Shown here: one piece after another, positions 1-8,753 of the stretch
Position numbering within the stretch: position 1 is the stretch's first letter
Layout: every line of letters starts with the position of its first letter
Source of the DNA: Deltaproteobacteria bacterium
Lineage (GTDB): Bacteria > Myxococcota_A > UBA9160 > UBA4427
Direction: 5' to 3'
DNA length: 64,000 bases
NCBI GenBank assembly: GCA_029261855.1
Contig: JAJDAN010000003.1
Span: forward strand, 142,819 to 206,818
Made by a program: the position numbers and the translations under genes
The notes under the pieces: generated by a model
Told to the model about the DNA's origin: nothing
Seen by the model: the letters and a program-made list of their open reading frames with translations, nothing else
Databases searched by the model: none

Positions 1-399
1 GGTGTTGACGCCGTCCGCGTAGGCCTGGAGGAGCGCCACCCCTTCCGGCGCCAGCGCGCCCAGCGAGCGCTGGGCCGCGCGACGAAGCCCGACGGTGCGG
101 TTCTGGATGTCACCCCCGAGGCGGCCGGGCCCGAGCAGCTCTGCGAGATCACCGCTCACCTCACGACGGGTCGCGTCCATCTGGAAGAAGCGATCCCGCG
201 CATGCACGTAGCCCTGGGCGCGTGCCAGGTCGAGATCGTTCTCGGCCAGGAAGTGCGGAACGCCATCGTCGTCGAAGGTGACCTTGACCTCGTCCTCGAG
301 GCCGGGCAGGACGACGAACTTGTCGCACTGGACGGCGAGGCTGGCGGGCAGCACGACACACAGCAGAGCCAGCAGCGTGCGGAACGGGAGCGGACGCAT
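1..399 (-). CDS. Penicillin acylase-type Ntn hydrolase, N-terminal part (cut by window edge)
   Basis: The 133 codons visible start at an ATG preceded by GGAGG about 8 bases upstream. The product begins with a signal peptide (RTLLALLCVVLPASLA) and continues with a block typical of the alpha chain of penicillin/acyl-homoserine-lactone acylases: VPHFLAENDLDLARAQGYVH, then ARDRFFQMDATRREVSGDL and AELLG. This family is exported to the periplasm and self-cleaves before a Ser nucleophile to hydrolyse amide bonds. The nucleophile and beta chain lie outside the window, so substrate cannot be judged. The gene runs in the same direction as the P450/MDR/SDR genes but follows a gap of about 110 bases, so co-transcription is possible, not shown. 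Confidence 0.85.
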   Translation of the reverse strand, partial: MRPLPFRTLLALLCVVLPASLAVQCDKFVVLPGLEDEVKVTFDDDGVPHFLAENDLDLARAQGYVHARDRFFQMDATRREVSGDLAELLGPGRLGGDIQNRTVGLRRAAQRSLGALAPEGVALLQAYADGVNT

Positions 400-509
400 G
401 GGAGAACCTCCATCGGGGCGCGAACCGGGGCCGTCCATTCTGCGCCCACGAACCCCCGGAGATCAAGCAGTTCTCGCGGCGTTGGACCCGCGGGGCCTAC
501 TCCACTCTG

Positions 510-1679
510 TCAGCCCGGCCGGGCGCGAATCTGGAGGCGCTCGGGGCAGCGGATGAAGAACACGGGCACGTACGGAGGCGCGTCTTCGACGACGTCCAGA
601 CTCGCGATGCGCTCGACCGCGCATTCCAGAGCGACGTTCGCCTCCAGGCGTCCGAGGGACGCGCCCAGGCAGTGATGGATGCCCGCACCGAACGCGAGGT
701 GGCGGTTGGGATGACGCGCGACGTCGAAGTCGCCGGGCCGCTCGAAGCGGTCCGGATCACGCCCCGTCGCCCCGAACAGCAGCAGCACCTTCCGACCAGC
801 CGGGATCTGTACGCCGTGCAGCTCGACGTCCCGCGTGGTGTGACGGAACAGCCCCTGATTCGGGGCGTCGTAGCGCAGGGATTCCTCGACCGCGGTCGGC
901 ACCAGGGCACGGTCGTCTCGCAACCGTTGCCAGGCCTCGGGACGGCGCGCGAGCTCGAAGAAGAGATTCGCGATCAGGCCCGTCGTGGTCTCGTTGCCCG
1001 CCACCAGCAGGGAAAGACAGAACGACAGCACTTCCGGCACCGTCAGCCGTTCGCCCTTGTCGTTCGGCCGCAGGAGCTTGCTGATCACGTCTTCGCGCGG
1101 TTCGCGCGAGCGCGCGGCGATCACGTCCGAGAAATAGGCGTCGAATTCGGCCTGGGACGCGCGCGGGTCGACGCGACCGCCGATGGCACCGACGATGTCG
1201 TCGGACCACTTGCGAAAGCGATCGCGGTCCTCGCTCGGCACGCCGAGCATCTCTGCGATGACGACGACGGGAATCGGGATCGCGTAGGCGTCCACCCAGT
1301 CCGCCTCGCCCTGCTCGAGAATCCGGTCGAGACACGCGTTCGCACAGTCGCGCACCAACGGCTCGCAGGCGCGGACCGCGCGCGGCGTGAACGCCTTCGC
1401 GATGATCGATCGCAATCGTGTGTGCTCGGGCGGGTCCGACTGGAGGATCGAGGCAACCGGCGACTCGAAGCGCTTCGGCCCCGGCCCCCAGGTCGTCGAG
1501 AAGTCCTGCCAGTTCTGCGCGGCCGCCTCGACGTCGGCATAGCGACTGATCACGAAGATCCCGTGCTTCTCGACCTCGAACACCGGGGCATCCTGTTGCA
1601 GCCGCCGGTAGTACGGAAAGGGATCGGCGATCACGGCCGGATCGAAGGGGTCGTAGTCTCCGAGGGATGCAGCGGACAC
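510..1679 (-). CDS. Cytochrome P450
   Basis: A soluble bacterial P450 of 389 residues, normal for the class. Visible signatures are the I-helix oxygen-activation motif AGNETT (about residue 227), the ExxR pair ESLR (266-269) and the heme-binding loop FGAGIHHCLG with the Cys ligand near residue 337. It should be a heme monooxygenase needing an external ferredoxin/reductase, none of which is seen here. I chose GTG at 1679 because the protein then begins a few residues before the conserved start region (YDPFDPAVIADPFPYYRRL) and follows the upstream MDR stop by 2 bases. An ORF extension further upstream runs into the MDR gene and is not family-like. The operon with SDR and MDR oxidoreductases suggests lipid, terpenoid or xenobiotic oxidation; the substrate is unknown. 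Confidence 0.93.
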   Translation of the reverse strand: MSAASLGDYDPFDPAVIADPFPYYRRLQQDAPVFEVEKHGIFVISRYADVEAAAQNWQDFSTTWGPGPKRFESPVASILQSDPPEHTRLRSIIAKAFTPRAVRACEPLVRDCANACLDRILEQGEADWVDAYAIPIPVVVIAEMLGVPSEDRDRFRKWSDDIVGAIGGRVDPRASQAEFDAYFSDVIAARSREPREDVISKLLRPNDKGERLTVPEVLSFCLSLLVAGNETTTGLIANLFFELARRPEAWQRLRDDRALVPTAVEESLRYDAPNQGLFRHTTRDVELHGVQIPAGRKVLLLFGATGRDPDRFERPGDFDVARHPNRHLAFGAGIHHCLGASLGRLEANVALECAVERIASLDVVEDAPPYVPVFFIRCPERLQIRARPG

Positions 1680-1681
1680 CG

Positions 1682-2692
1682 TTATACCGCCAGCAACAGC
1701 TTGCCGGTGTGGCCGCCGGTGAAGAGCAGGCCGAGCGCGTCCCCGAAACGTTCGAGGCCCTCCTCTACGTGCTCGTCGAGACGGATCTCGCCCCGGGCGA
1801 GCCAACCTCCCAGTGCTTCTTCCGCCTCGCCGTAGCGGTCCGGGAAGTGGTTCACCGCGAAGCCTTCCATCCGCGCGTGACGCTCGGCCAACCGCAGGTA
1901 GAGCGATGGGCCGCGAACACCCTGGGACATGTCCCCTTGGTACTGCGAGATCGCACCGCAGATCACCACGCGCGCCCGCTCCCGGATCTGATCGAGCAGC
2001 ACGTCGAGCAGCTCGCCGCCGACATTGTCGAAGAAGACGTCGACACCGTCCGGCGCCAGCTCGCGCAGGCGGGCCGCGACGTCCTCGCCCTTGTAGTCGA
2101 TGGCCGCGTCGAAGCCCAGGGCTTCCACCAGGTGCTTCGTCTTTGCCGGACCGCCCGCGATACCGATCACCCGGGCTCCGTCGAGCTTCGCGATCTGCCC
2201 GGCGAGGGAACCCACCGCCCCTGCGGCGCCGGAAACGACGAAGGTCTCACCGGCCTTGACGAAGCCGACGTGGCGCACGCCCATGTACGCCGTGAAGCCC
2301 GACGTCAGCCCGAGCACACCGAGCCGCGCCGAGAGCGGCGCCCGCGTCTCGTCTGCCTTGACGAGCATGCCCGCCGGGACGGTCGCAACCGACCGCGCGC
2401 CAACGGGGCCACACACGGCGTCTCCCGGGGCGAATCCGGCGGACCGGCTCTCGCGCACATGGCCGACCCCGAAGGCCATGATCGTGCCGCCGATGGGAAC
2501 GGGCGTGTGGTAGCTCTCTTCCTCGAGCGTGGTCCGGATGAAGGCGTCGATGGAGAGATGTGTGACGTCGACACGCACCTGACCGTCGGCGAGGGCTTCG
2601 AGGCCCTCCTCTTCGATCCGGAAATTCGACGACCCCGGGATGCCCGTGGGCCGGCTCGCCAACACGACCTTGCGCGAGGTGTCCGTCGCCAT
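1682..2692 (-). CDS. Zinc-independent MDR-family NADP-dependent oxidoreductase
   Basis: A 336-residue medium-chain dehydrogenase/reductase of the prostaglandin-reductase/CurA-like, zinc-free branch. The Rossmann segment shows GAAGAVGSLAGQIAKLDGAR followed by VIGIAGG and the typical KTKHLVEALGFDAAIDYK stretch. The usual Cys/His zinc ligands of alcohol dehydrogenases are absent. Such enzymes reduce alpha,beta-unsaturated carbonyls with NADPH in the cytosol. The ATG at 2692 lies 1 base after the stop of the SDR gene, and its own stop is 2 bases before the P450 start, so the three genes almost certainly form one transcript. The partner enzymes point to a degradative or modifying pathway with ketone and enone intermediates, which is inference. 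Confidence 0.92.
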   Translation of the reverse strand: MATDTSRKVVLASRPTGIPGSSNFRIEEEGLEALADGQVRVDVTHLSIDAFIRTTLEEESYHTPVPIGGTIMAFGVGHVRESRSAGFAPGDAVCGPVGARSVATVPAGMLVKADETRAPLSARLGVLGLTSGFTAYMGVRHVGFVKAGETFVVSGAAGAVGSLAGQIAKLDGARVIGIAGGPAKTKHLVEALGFDAAIDYKGEDVAARLRELAPDGVDVFFDNVGGELLDVLLDQIRERARVVICGAISQYQGDMSQGVRGPSLYLRLAERHARMEGFAVNHFPDRYGEAEEALGGWLARGEIRLDEHVEEGLERFGDALGLLFTGGHTGKLLLAV

Positions 2693-2693
2693 C

Positions 2694-3455
2694 CTACATC
2701 CCTCCCGACACGCTGATGACCTCTCCGGTGATCCAGGACGATCCCTTCGAGCACAGGAACAGCGCGGCCGCGCCCAGGTCTTCGGGGGTGCCGAGGCGAC
2801 CGGCGGGCAGACGCAGGTTCTTCTCGAGCGCGGGCAGGTCGTCTTCGCCGAGCCGCAGCGCCTTCATCATGATCTCCGTCGGCACCGCACCGGGCATGAT
2901 GCAGTTCACGCGCACGCGGGGCCCCAGCTCCATGGCGAAGGTGCGCGTCAGGGAATTCACGCCGGCCTTTGCCGCCGAATAGTGACCACTCCCCTTGACC
3001 GGATTCTCGCCCGCCTTCGACGAGATATTGAGGATCCGGCCCCCCTCCTGCATGTGCCGCGCGGCGACCACGCTGCAGACCCAGACCGAGGTCAGGTTGA
3101 GCTTCAGATTGGCGTCCCACTCGTCGCGCGGCAGCTTCGCGAGCTTGGCCTGGATCGGCGAGCCGCCCGCGTTGTTCACCCAGATGTCGAGTCGTCCGAA
3201 CGCGTCCTGCGCGGCCTGGGCCAGGGCTTCGACGCTCTCGTCGTCGGTCACGTCCGTCGTCACGGCGATGGCCCGACCTCCCTCCGCCTCGATGGACTTC
3301 GCGACGGCGTCGATCTCCGCCGTTCGCCGTGCCGCGAGTACGACCGACGCGCCGGCGGCGGCGAGGGTCCGCGCGATCCCCTCGCCGATACCCCGCCCGG
3401 CACCCGTCACCACGGCGACCTCACCCGAAAGATTGTAGAGTTCTCCGACGTCCAT
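2694..3455 (-). CDS. SDR family oxidoreductase
   Basis: A classical short-chain dehydrogenase of 253 residues. The cofactor motif TGAGRGIG is at 17-24, NNAG at 94-97, and the catalytic Ser145, Tyr159 and Lys163 occur in ISSKAG and HYSAAKAG. The C-terminal WITGEVISVSGG is the usual SDR ending. It is NAD(P)-dependent and cytosolic, and the alcohol/ketone substrate is unknown. The ATG is preceded by GGAG. It is the first gene of the SDR-MDR-P450 operon, and its promoter must lie in the 157-base divergent gap shared with the SDR gene on the plus strand. Confidence 0.92.
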   Translation of the reverse strand: MDVGELYNLSGEVAVVTGAGRGIGEGIARTLAAAGASVVLAARRTAEIDAVAKSIEAEGGRAIAVTTDVTDDESVEALAQAAQDAFGRLDIWVNNAGGSPIQAKLAKLPRDEWDANLKLNLTSVWVCSVVAARHMQEGGRILNISSKAGENPVKGSGHYSAAKAGVNSLTRTFAMELGPRVRVNCIMPGAVPTEIMMKALRLGEDDLPALEKNLRLPAGRLGTPEDLGAAALFLCSKGSSWITGEVISVSGGM

Positions 3456-3612
3456 CGATCGCTTCTCCCTGACTCCGTTCTCCGTTCCCGCAGTCTCTCC
3501 GGTTCCGACGCGCAACTCCCGAGAGCCTCCAGACCTTCGGTCGATAGCGATCGCGGGGCAATGAACGAAAAGGGAATTCTCGTACCGGTTCGGCCCCAGA
3601 GGAGACCCGCAC

Positions 3613-4383
3613 GTGCCCGACTTCAGCATGTTCGACCTGAGCGGCAAGGTGGCGGTCGTCACCGGCGGAAACGGGGGAATCGGACTGGGGCTCGCCCGCG
3701 GCCTGGCCAAGGCGGGCGCCAACGTCGCGATCTGGGCGCGCAACGAAGCCAAGTGCGAGAGCGCCCAGAAGGAGCTCGAGGCCCTGGGCGTCCAGGCGAT
3801 CGCCGTGGGCTGTGACGTGGCCCAGGAAGACGATGTGTCGCGCGCGGTCGCGACGACCCTCGAGAGCCTCGGCCGCATCGACATCTGTTTCGCCAATGCG
3901 GGCTTCGGGCACGCCGCCGACCCCTTGAAGCTCCGCATGGACGATTGGCGGAGATTGATGGCGACCAATCTGGACGGCGTGTTCCTGACTCTGCGCGAGA
4001 CCGCGAAGCACATGGTCGAACGCGGCGGAGGCGGCAAGCTCGTGGCCATCTCCTCCATCACCGAGATCTTCGGCGCGCCGGTCCAGCCCCACTACGCGGC
4101 GAGCAAGGCCGGACTCGGCGGTCTCGTCCGCTCGTTGGCCGTCCGCTTCGCGCGCGACGACATCCAGGTCAATCTGATCCAACCCGGCTGGATCGTCACC
4201 GACGCCACCAGCCCCGCGCTCGGTCATGCCAAGCTGAGCGAGACGATCGTCAAGCGAACTCCTGCCCGCCGTTGGGGCGAGACGGCGGACCTCGAAGGTC
4301 TCGCCGTCTACCTCGCATCCGATGCCTCACGCTTCCACACGGGAGACAGCATCCGCGTGGACGGCGGATACTCGATCTTCTGA
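3613..4383 (+). CDS. SDR family oxidoreductase
   Basis: A 256-residue classical SDR read from a GTG start preceded by AGAGGAG. The glycine motif TGGNGGIG is at 17-24. Where most SDRs have NNAG this one has FANAG (93-97). Catalytic Ser147, Tyr161 and Lys165 are in AISSIT and HYAASKAG, and the ending DSIRVDGGYSIF is typical. It resembles glucose/gluconate-type and 3-oxoacyl reductases, but substrate cannot be assigned. It heads a plus-strand group with the TPR lipoprotein (29 bases downstream) and the LLM oxidoreductase, divergent from the SDR-MDR-P450 operon. Confidence 0.92.
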   Translation: MPDFSMFDLSGKVAVVTGGNGGIGLGLARGLAKAGANVAIWARNEAKCESAQKELEALGVQAIAVGCDVAQEDDVSRAVATTLESLGRIDICFANAGFGHAADPLKLRMDDWRRLMATNLDGVFLTLRETAKHMVERGGGGKLVAISSITEIFGAPVQPHYAASKAGLGGLVRSLAVRFARDDIQVNLIQPGWIVTDATSPALGHAKLSETIVKRTPARRWGETADLEGLAVYLASDASRFHTGDSIRVDGGYSIF

Positions 4384-4412
4384 GCCGAAACGATTTCAAA
4401 GAAGGGAAGACC

Positions 4413-6140
4413 ATGGACTCCACTCAGCGAAGTGCCACGCCCTGGATGCTGGTGCCCCTCATCTGCCTCGCACTCCTGGCCTGTCAGGACGAGGCCGCCC
4501 CGCCCGAAGCCACCGAAGCGGAAGCGGTGGCGCAGGGGGAAGGAGACGCGGCGCCGCGACTGCTCGACGAGCTCGGCGACTGGACGCACCCGATCCAGAC
4601 CGCCTCGCCGGAAGCCCAACGCTACTTCGACCAGGGCCTGATCCTCACCTTCGGCTTCAACCACGAGGCAGCCATCCGGTCCTTCGAGGAGGCGGCGCGG
4701 CTGGACCCCACCTGCGCCATGTGCCGTTGGGGGATCGGATTCGCTCTCGGGCCGAACATCAACGCCGCCATGGGTCCCGAAGCCGCAGCGCGAGCCTATC
4801 GCGAGACCCAGCAGGCCGTGGCATTGCGCGAGCACGCGAGTCCCCGCGAACGCGCCTACATCGACGCGCTCTCGACGCGCTACGCGGCTCCGGCGGAGCC
4901 GGCCGCGGACGACGCAGAGGCCGACGCCGGTCCCGCAGATCGCAGCGCCCTGGACCTCGCCTTTGCGAACGCCATGCGGTCGCTGCACGAGAGCGACCCC
5001 AACGACATCGATGCCGCCGTCCTCTTTTCGGAAGCACTGATGGATCTCTCGCCCTGGGCCTATTGGACTGCGGACCGCGAACCACGCGAGCACACGGTGG
5101 AAGCGCTGGCCGTTCTCGAGGGGGTCTTCGAGACGACGCCCGATCACGTGGGCGCGAACCACCTGTACATCCACGCGGTCGAGGAGCACTTCCCCGAGCG
5201 GGGCGTGGCCGCCGCCGAGCGCCTGGTCGGCCTGGCACCCGACGCCGGGCACCTCGTGCACATGCCGTCCCACATCTTCTGGCGCGTGGGCCGCTACGGG
5301 GAGGCCGCCGGCCTCAACCAGCAGGCGATCGCGGCGGACGAACAGTACTTCGGGTGGTGCCGCCCCGGCGCGTTCTACTCCGCCGCCTACTACCCGCACA
5401 ACGTTCACTTCCTGTGGGCGTCGGCTGCCTTCGAGGGCCAATCGGAACTGGCGCTGACGACGTCGCGCAAGCTCGATTCGGTCACCCGCGAGGCCGTCGA
5501 AGCGGCGCCCTTCGTTCAGGAATTCATGGCCATCCCGATCCTCACCCTGGTCCGCTTCGGCCGCTGGGACCAGGCTCTCGCCGAGCCGAAGCCCGACCCG
5601 GTGCACATCTATCTCACGGGCATCTGGAACTACGCCCGCGGACTCGCCTTCGTGCGCACCGGCAAGCTCGACGACGCCTGGAAGTCTCTCGAGCAGGTGC
5701 GAGCGATCGCCGCCACGGAGGAAGCCGCGGCCCTGGGTCTCGCGAGCAATACGTCGACGGCGCGAGACCTGCTCAACATCGGTAGCTATCACCTCGAGGG
5801 GGAGATCGCGCGCGCCGAGGGGCGCGGCGACGATGCCATCGAGGCGCTCGAGAACGCGGTCTCCTGGCACCAACAGCTGGTCTACATGGAGCCGCCCCCC
5901 TGGTACGCGCCGCCGCGCCTGGCTCTGGGTGCGGCCCTGCTCGAACAGGGAAAGGCCGCTGACGCCGAAGCCGTCTTCCTCGCCGATCTCGAGCAGTACC
6001 CGAAGAACGGCTGGTCCTACTACGGCCTGGCGGCGAGCCTGGCCGCCCAGGGCAAGGAAGGCGAGACGACCTGGGCGCGCGACGCGTTCGCCAGTGCCTG
6101 GAAGAACGCCGACATCGAGCTGCCGGGCTCACAATTCTGA
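4413..6140 (+). CDS. TPR-repeat lipoprotein
   Basis: A 575-residue predicted lipoprotein. The signal peptide ends with the lipobox LLAC (about residue 24), followed by an acidic, Ala/Glu-rich linker. The body consists of helical tetratricopeptide-like repeats such as YFDQGLILTFGFNHEAAIRS and a segment with DPTCAMCRWGIGFALGPNIN, a pattern found in bacterial TPR proteins of unknown function that often carry DPxCAMCxWG. The C-terminal repeats run up to EQYPKNGWSYYGLAASLAAQ. The Cys pair is conserved-looking and could bind a metal or form a disulfide. ATG at 4413 follows GAAGGGAAGA. The function is unknown. The gene sits 14 bases before the LLM oxidoreductase, so it may be co-expressed with it. 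Confidence 0.85.
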   Translation: MDSTQRSATPWMLVPLICLALLACQDEAAPPEATEAEAVAQGEGDAAPRLLDELGDWTHPIQTASPEAQRYFDQGLILTFGFNHEAAIRSFEEAARLDPTCAMCRWGIGFALGPNINAAMGPEAAARAYRETQQAVALREHASPRERAYIDALSTRYAAPAEPAADDAEADAGPADRSALDLAFANAMRSLHESDPNDIDAAVLFSEALMDLSPWAYWTADREPREHTVEALAVLEGVFETTPDHVGANHLYIHAVEEHFPERGVAAAERLVGLAPDAGHLVHMPSHIFWRVGRYGEAAGLNQQAIAADEQYFGWCRPGAFYSAAYYPHNVHFLWASAAFEGQSELALTTSRKLDSVTREAVEAAPFVQEFMAIPILTLVRFGRWDQALAEPKPDPVHIYLTGIWNYARGLAFVRTGKLDDAWKSLEQVRAIAATEEAAALGLASNTSTARDLLNIGSYHLEGEIARAEGRGDDAIEALENAVSWHQQLVYMEPPPWYAPPRLALGAALLEQGKAADAEAVFLADLEQYPKNGWSYYGLAASLAAQGKEGETTWARDAFASAWKNADIELPGSQF

Positions 6141-6154
6141 ATTCTGGAGCAAGC

Positions 6155-7000
6155 ATGCATTTCGGTCTGACGATCTTTCCCACCGACTACTCGATCTCGC
6201 TACCGGAGCTGGCCGTCGAGGTCGAGCAGCGCGGCTTCGAATCCTTGTGGGTGGCCGAGCACTCCCACATCCCGACCTCGCGTCGGTCGCCCTGGCCCGG
6301 CGGCGCCGAGCTTCCGAAGATGTACTACGACACCCTCGACCCCTTCATCGCGCTCGCGGGTGCCGCCGCCGTCACGACCACTCTAAAACTCGCGACGGGC
6401 ATCTGCCTGGTCGTCCAGCGCGACCCGATCCACACCGCCAAGGAAGTGGCGTCCCTGGACCAGCTATCGAAGGGCCGTTTCCTGTTCGGCGTCGGTGGCG
6501 GTTGGAACGCGGAAGAGATGGAAGACCACGGCACCGCGTTCGACGGGCGCTTCAAGCTGCTGCGCGAGCGGATCGAGGCCATGAAGGTGATGTGGACGGC
6601 GAAGGAGGCCGAGTACCACGGCGAGCACGTGGACTTCGACCCGCTCTACATGTGGCCCAAGCCCGTCCAGAAGCCGCATCCCCCGATCCACGTCGGCGGC
6701 GTCTTCCCCGGCGGCGCCCGCCGCGCGGTCCGCTACGGCGACGGCTGGATCCCCATCGGGGGACGCGAAGACGACCTCGAGAAGTCGATCCCGGAATTCC
6801 GCAGCATGGCCGCCGACGCAGGCCGCGACCCCAAGAGCATGGAGGTCAGCATCTACGGCGTGGCTCCGGTGGAGAAGGTCATCGCGCGCTACCGCGACGC
6901 CGGCGCCGACCGGGTCGTCTTCGGCCTACCGCCCGTCGCACGCGACGAGATCCTGCCGATCCTCGACAAGTGCGCTCAGGCGCGAGACGCGACCGCCTGA
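6155..7000 (+). CDS. LLM-class (F420-type) oxidoreductase
   Basis: A 281-residue luciferase-like TIM-barrel oxidoreductase. The start MHFGLTIFPTDYSI, the strand FESLWVAEHSHIP, LKLATGICLVVQRDP with DPIHTAKEVASLDQLSKGR, and FLFGVGGGWNAEEMEDHG are hallmarks of the F420-dependent subgroup. These enzymes use reduced F420 or FMN for hydride transfer in the cytosol. No F420-biosynthesis gene is in the window, so the cofactor is inferred from family resemblance. The gene is the last of the SDR-TPR-LLM group. Its stop codon lies inside a 13-base tandem repeat array that fills the gap to the convergent hydrolase. Confidence 0.9.
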   Translation: MHFGLTIFPTDYSISLPELAVEVEQRGFESLWVAEHSHIPTSRRSPWPGGAELPKMYYDTLDPFIALAGAAAVTTTLKLATGICLVVQRDPIHTAKEVASLDQLSKGRFLFGVGGGWNAEEMEDHGTAFDGRFKLLRERIEAMKVMWTAKEAEYHGEHVDFDPLYMWPKPVQKPHPPIHVGGVFPGGARRAVRYGDGWIPIGGREDDLEKSIPEFRSMAADAGRDPKSMEVSIYGVAPVEKVIARYRDAGADRVVFGLPPVARDEILPILDKCAQARDATA

Positions 7001-7068
7001 CGCAACCGCCTGACGCAACCGCCTGAAGCAACCGCCTGACGCAACCGCCTGACGCAACCGCCTAGGAC
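6992..7068. repeat. 13-bp tandem repeat array between convergent genes
   Basis: The unit ACCGCCTGACGCA is repeated in five consecutive copies (6992-7056, one with a single change) plus a partial sixth. The first copy contains the stop codon of the LLM gene; the partial last copy reaches the stop codon of the convergent hydrolase. It looks like slippage expansion between two gene ends. I see no T-tract terminator. Confidence 0.95.
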
Positions 7069-8639
7069 GACCGCCTGGCACGACCCCCGCGCCTCCTGCG
7101 CGCCGCCCACAAGAGCGGCGGCAGTACGGCCACCAACTCGAAGCCCAGACCGCACTTCGGGTCGGGGTTGAGGGCGCGCGCGGTCGCGAGTTCCTTCTGG
7201 AAGTCCGGACCGAGCAGGAAGCCGTCCTGCATCAACTGCACGCCGGCCTGCTTGACGGCGCCCACGTAGAGGTAGTGCTGGGGGTAGAGCTCGGCGAGCG
7301 TCTCTTCGTCGAACTCGGCCACCGTCCCGGACAGGAAGCAGAAGAGATTGCCGAGCAGGATGAGGGGACCCGGAAGGTTCGCGACGTCCGGCTCGTTCTG
7401 CGGCCCGTAGGTGGCGCGGGGCACCCGGAGCATCGTCGGGCTGATGCCGCCGGTCGCGTTGCCGAACTCGTCGCGGACGATCTCGCCGGCGCCGTCGCGG
7501 TCGATGAGCGGGGCGTGCGGCGCGGGCGTGCCGTCACGAATCGTCTGGAGCATGTTGTGCCACATGGCGTTGTAGTTGTGCGAGCCGAGCACGGGGCCGT
7601 CTGCAGCGGTATTCGGCGGGAACAGGCAGGCGTCCTCGAGGAACAGCGGGTCCGGTCCGAGCACGCCTCCCGGAATCAGCTCGACGTCTTCGTGCACGTG
7701 CACGTGGGAGACCCCGGCGACCTCGTAGTAGCGGAACAGGCCATCGTCTTCCTGCGCGCTGTTGGTGTTCCGGTCCACGTCGTTCTCGGTCAGCATGCGA
7801 TAGACCGGAACGGGCAAGTCGCGGCGCAGGGACCGATCGGTCGCCTGGGGATTGCAGCCCGGGGGCAGGACGTTGCCCGTGCCGCAGACCGACCTTCCTC
7901 CCGAAGCGGACTGCACGAAGTAGCCGTCGTTGACGTCCGTATGGAAGTTGTTCGCGTAGGCGATCATCGACCCGCCCTGCTGGGACTGACCGGCCTGCAT
8001 CACCTGTGTGACCTTGTAGTCGGGATACAGGGGATTGTCGTCGGACTGGGTCTTCACCAGGTTCGCGAGCTGGCTGGCGATGTCGTAGGCGAGCCCATCA
8101 TCGGGCATGGAGAGGGACGAATAGCGGGTGCCGCAGGTGGGGGGCAGGATCCCGAACAGCCGGCAGCCGCTCGTCAGGTGAGTGAGGCCCTGGTTGGCGT
8201 TCGTGAAGCCGATGTAGATGTAGCCGTTGCGGGCGAAGTACTCGGCGGACGGGTCCCAGACCGGCGCGGTGTCGAAGGTCGCGGTCGTGTTCCACCACTC
8301 GATGACCACGGTCCCGTTGAAGTAGCCGGTGGGTCGACGCACGATCATGCGCGTCTTGTACGGCACGTCTTCCTGGATCACGACGACCTCGCCACGCACC
8401 GCGGGATCCTCGTAGCTGTAGATGTCGGCCAGGCCCTCGATGAACAGCTCTTCTTCCACGTAGCTCTCGGGCAGGTCGGCAACGAGCCGGACACCCGGAA
8501 TGAAGGGCTCGCCCTCCCCGATCGGCGGAGTCGTGACCACGGCGAGCGAATCCGGCGCGGCGAAGGTCGGCGACGCGAGAGCGACGAGAGCAAAGAGCGA
8601 AGCCAACGAGCAGAGCAGCAATACGAGAAGACGGCGCAT
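7062..8639 (-). CDS. Secreted alpha/beta-hydrolase-domain protein (PF20091-like) with C-terminal sorting-type tail
   Basis: A 525-residue exported protein. The N-terminus is a strong signal peptide (RRLLVLLLCSLASLFALVAL), and the start ATG has GGAGG 7 bases upstream. The body matches the large secreted alpha/beta-hydrolase-domain family: GYFNGTVVIEWWN, the nucleophile elbow GQSQQGG and a late HVHVHED segment. The nucleophile is probably the Ser in GQSQQGG. The C-terminus ends with KCGLGFELVAVLPPLLW followed by an Arg-rich stretch, i.e. Cys-Gly, hydrophobic span and basic end. This has the layout of MYXO-CTERM/PEP-CTERM-type surface-sorting tails, although the motif is not PEP. The substrate is unknown, and an ester or terpene-like substrate is only a guess. 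Confidence 0.88.
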   Translation of the reverse strand: MRRLLVLLLCSLASLFALVALASPTFAAPDSLAVVTTPPIGEGEPFIPGVRLVADLPESYVEEELFIEGLADIYSYEDPAVRGEVVVIQEDVPYKTRMIVRRPTGYFNGTVVIEWWNTTATFDTAPVWDPSAEYFARNGYIYIGFTNANQGLTHLTSGCRLFGILPPTCGTRYSSLSMPDDGLAYDIASQLANLVKTQSDDNPLYPDYKVTQVMQAGQSQQGGSMIAYANNFHTDVNDGYFVQSASGGRSVCGTGNVLPPGCNPQATDRSLRRDLPVPVYRMLTENDVDRNTNSAQEDDGLFRYYEVAGVSHVHVHEDVELIPGGVLGPDPLFLEDACLFPPNTAADGPVLGSHNYNAMWHNMLQTIRDGTPAPHAPLIDRDGAGEIVRDEFGNATGGISPTMLRVPRATYGPQNEPDVANLPGPLILLGNLFCFLSGTVAEFDEETLAELYPQHYLYVGAVKQAGVQLMQDGFLLGPDFQKELATARALNPDPKCGLGFELVAVLPPLLWAARRRRGGRARRSS

Positions 8640-8753
8640 GACGAACCTCCGGCCGCGGAGACGCGGTTCGACCATCTTGCCAGAACGTGCGCCCAAAGCT
8701 CAAGCTCGTTCTCGCCCCGGCGAGCAGCCCCACGCGGCGTTAAGCTCGCCGCC

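Noticed and set aside
6992..7068. CRISPR array
   Set aside because: Units are 13 bases, directly adjacent with no spacers, and no cas gene is present.
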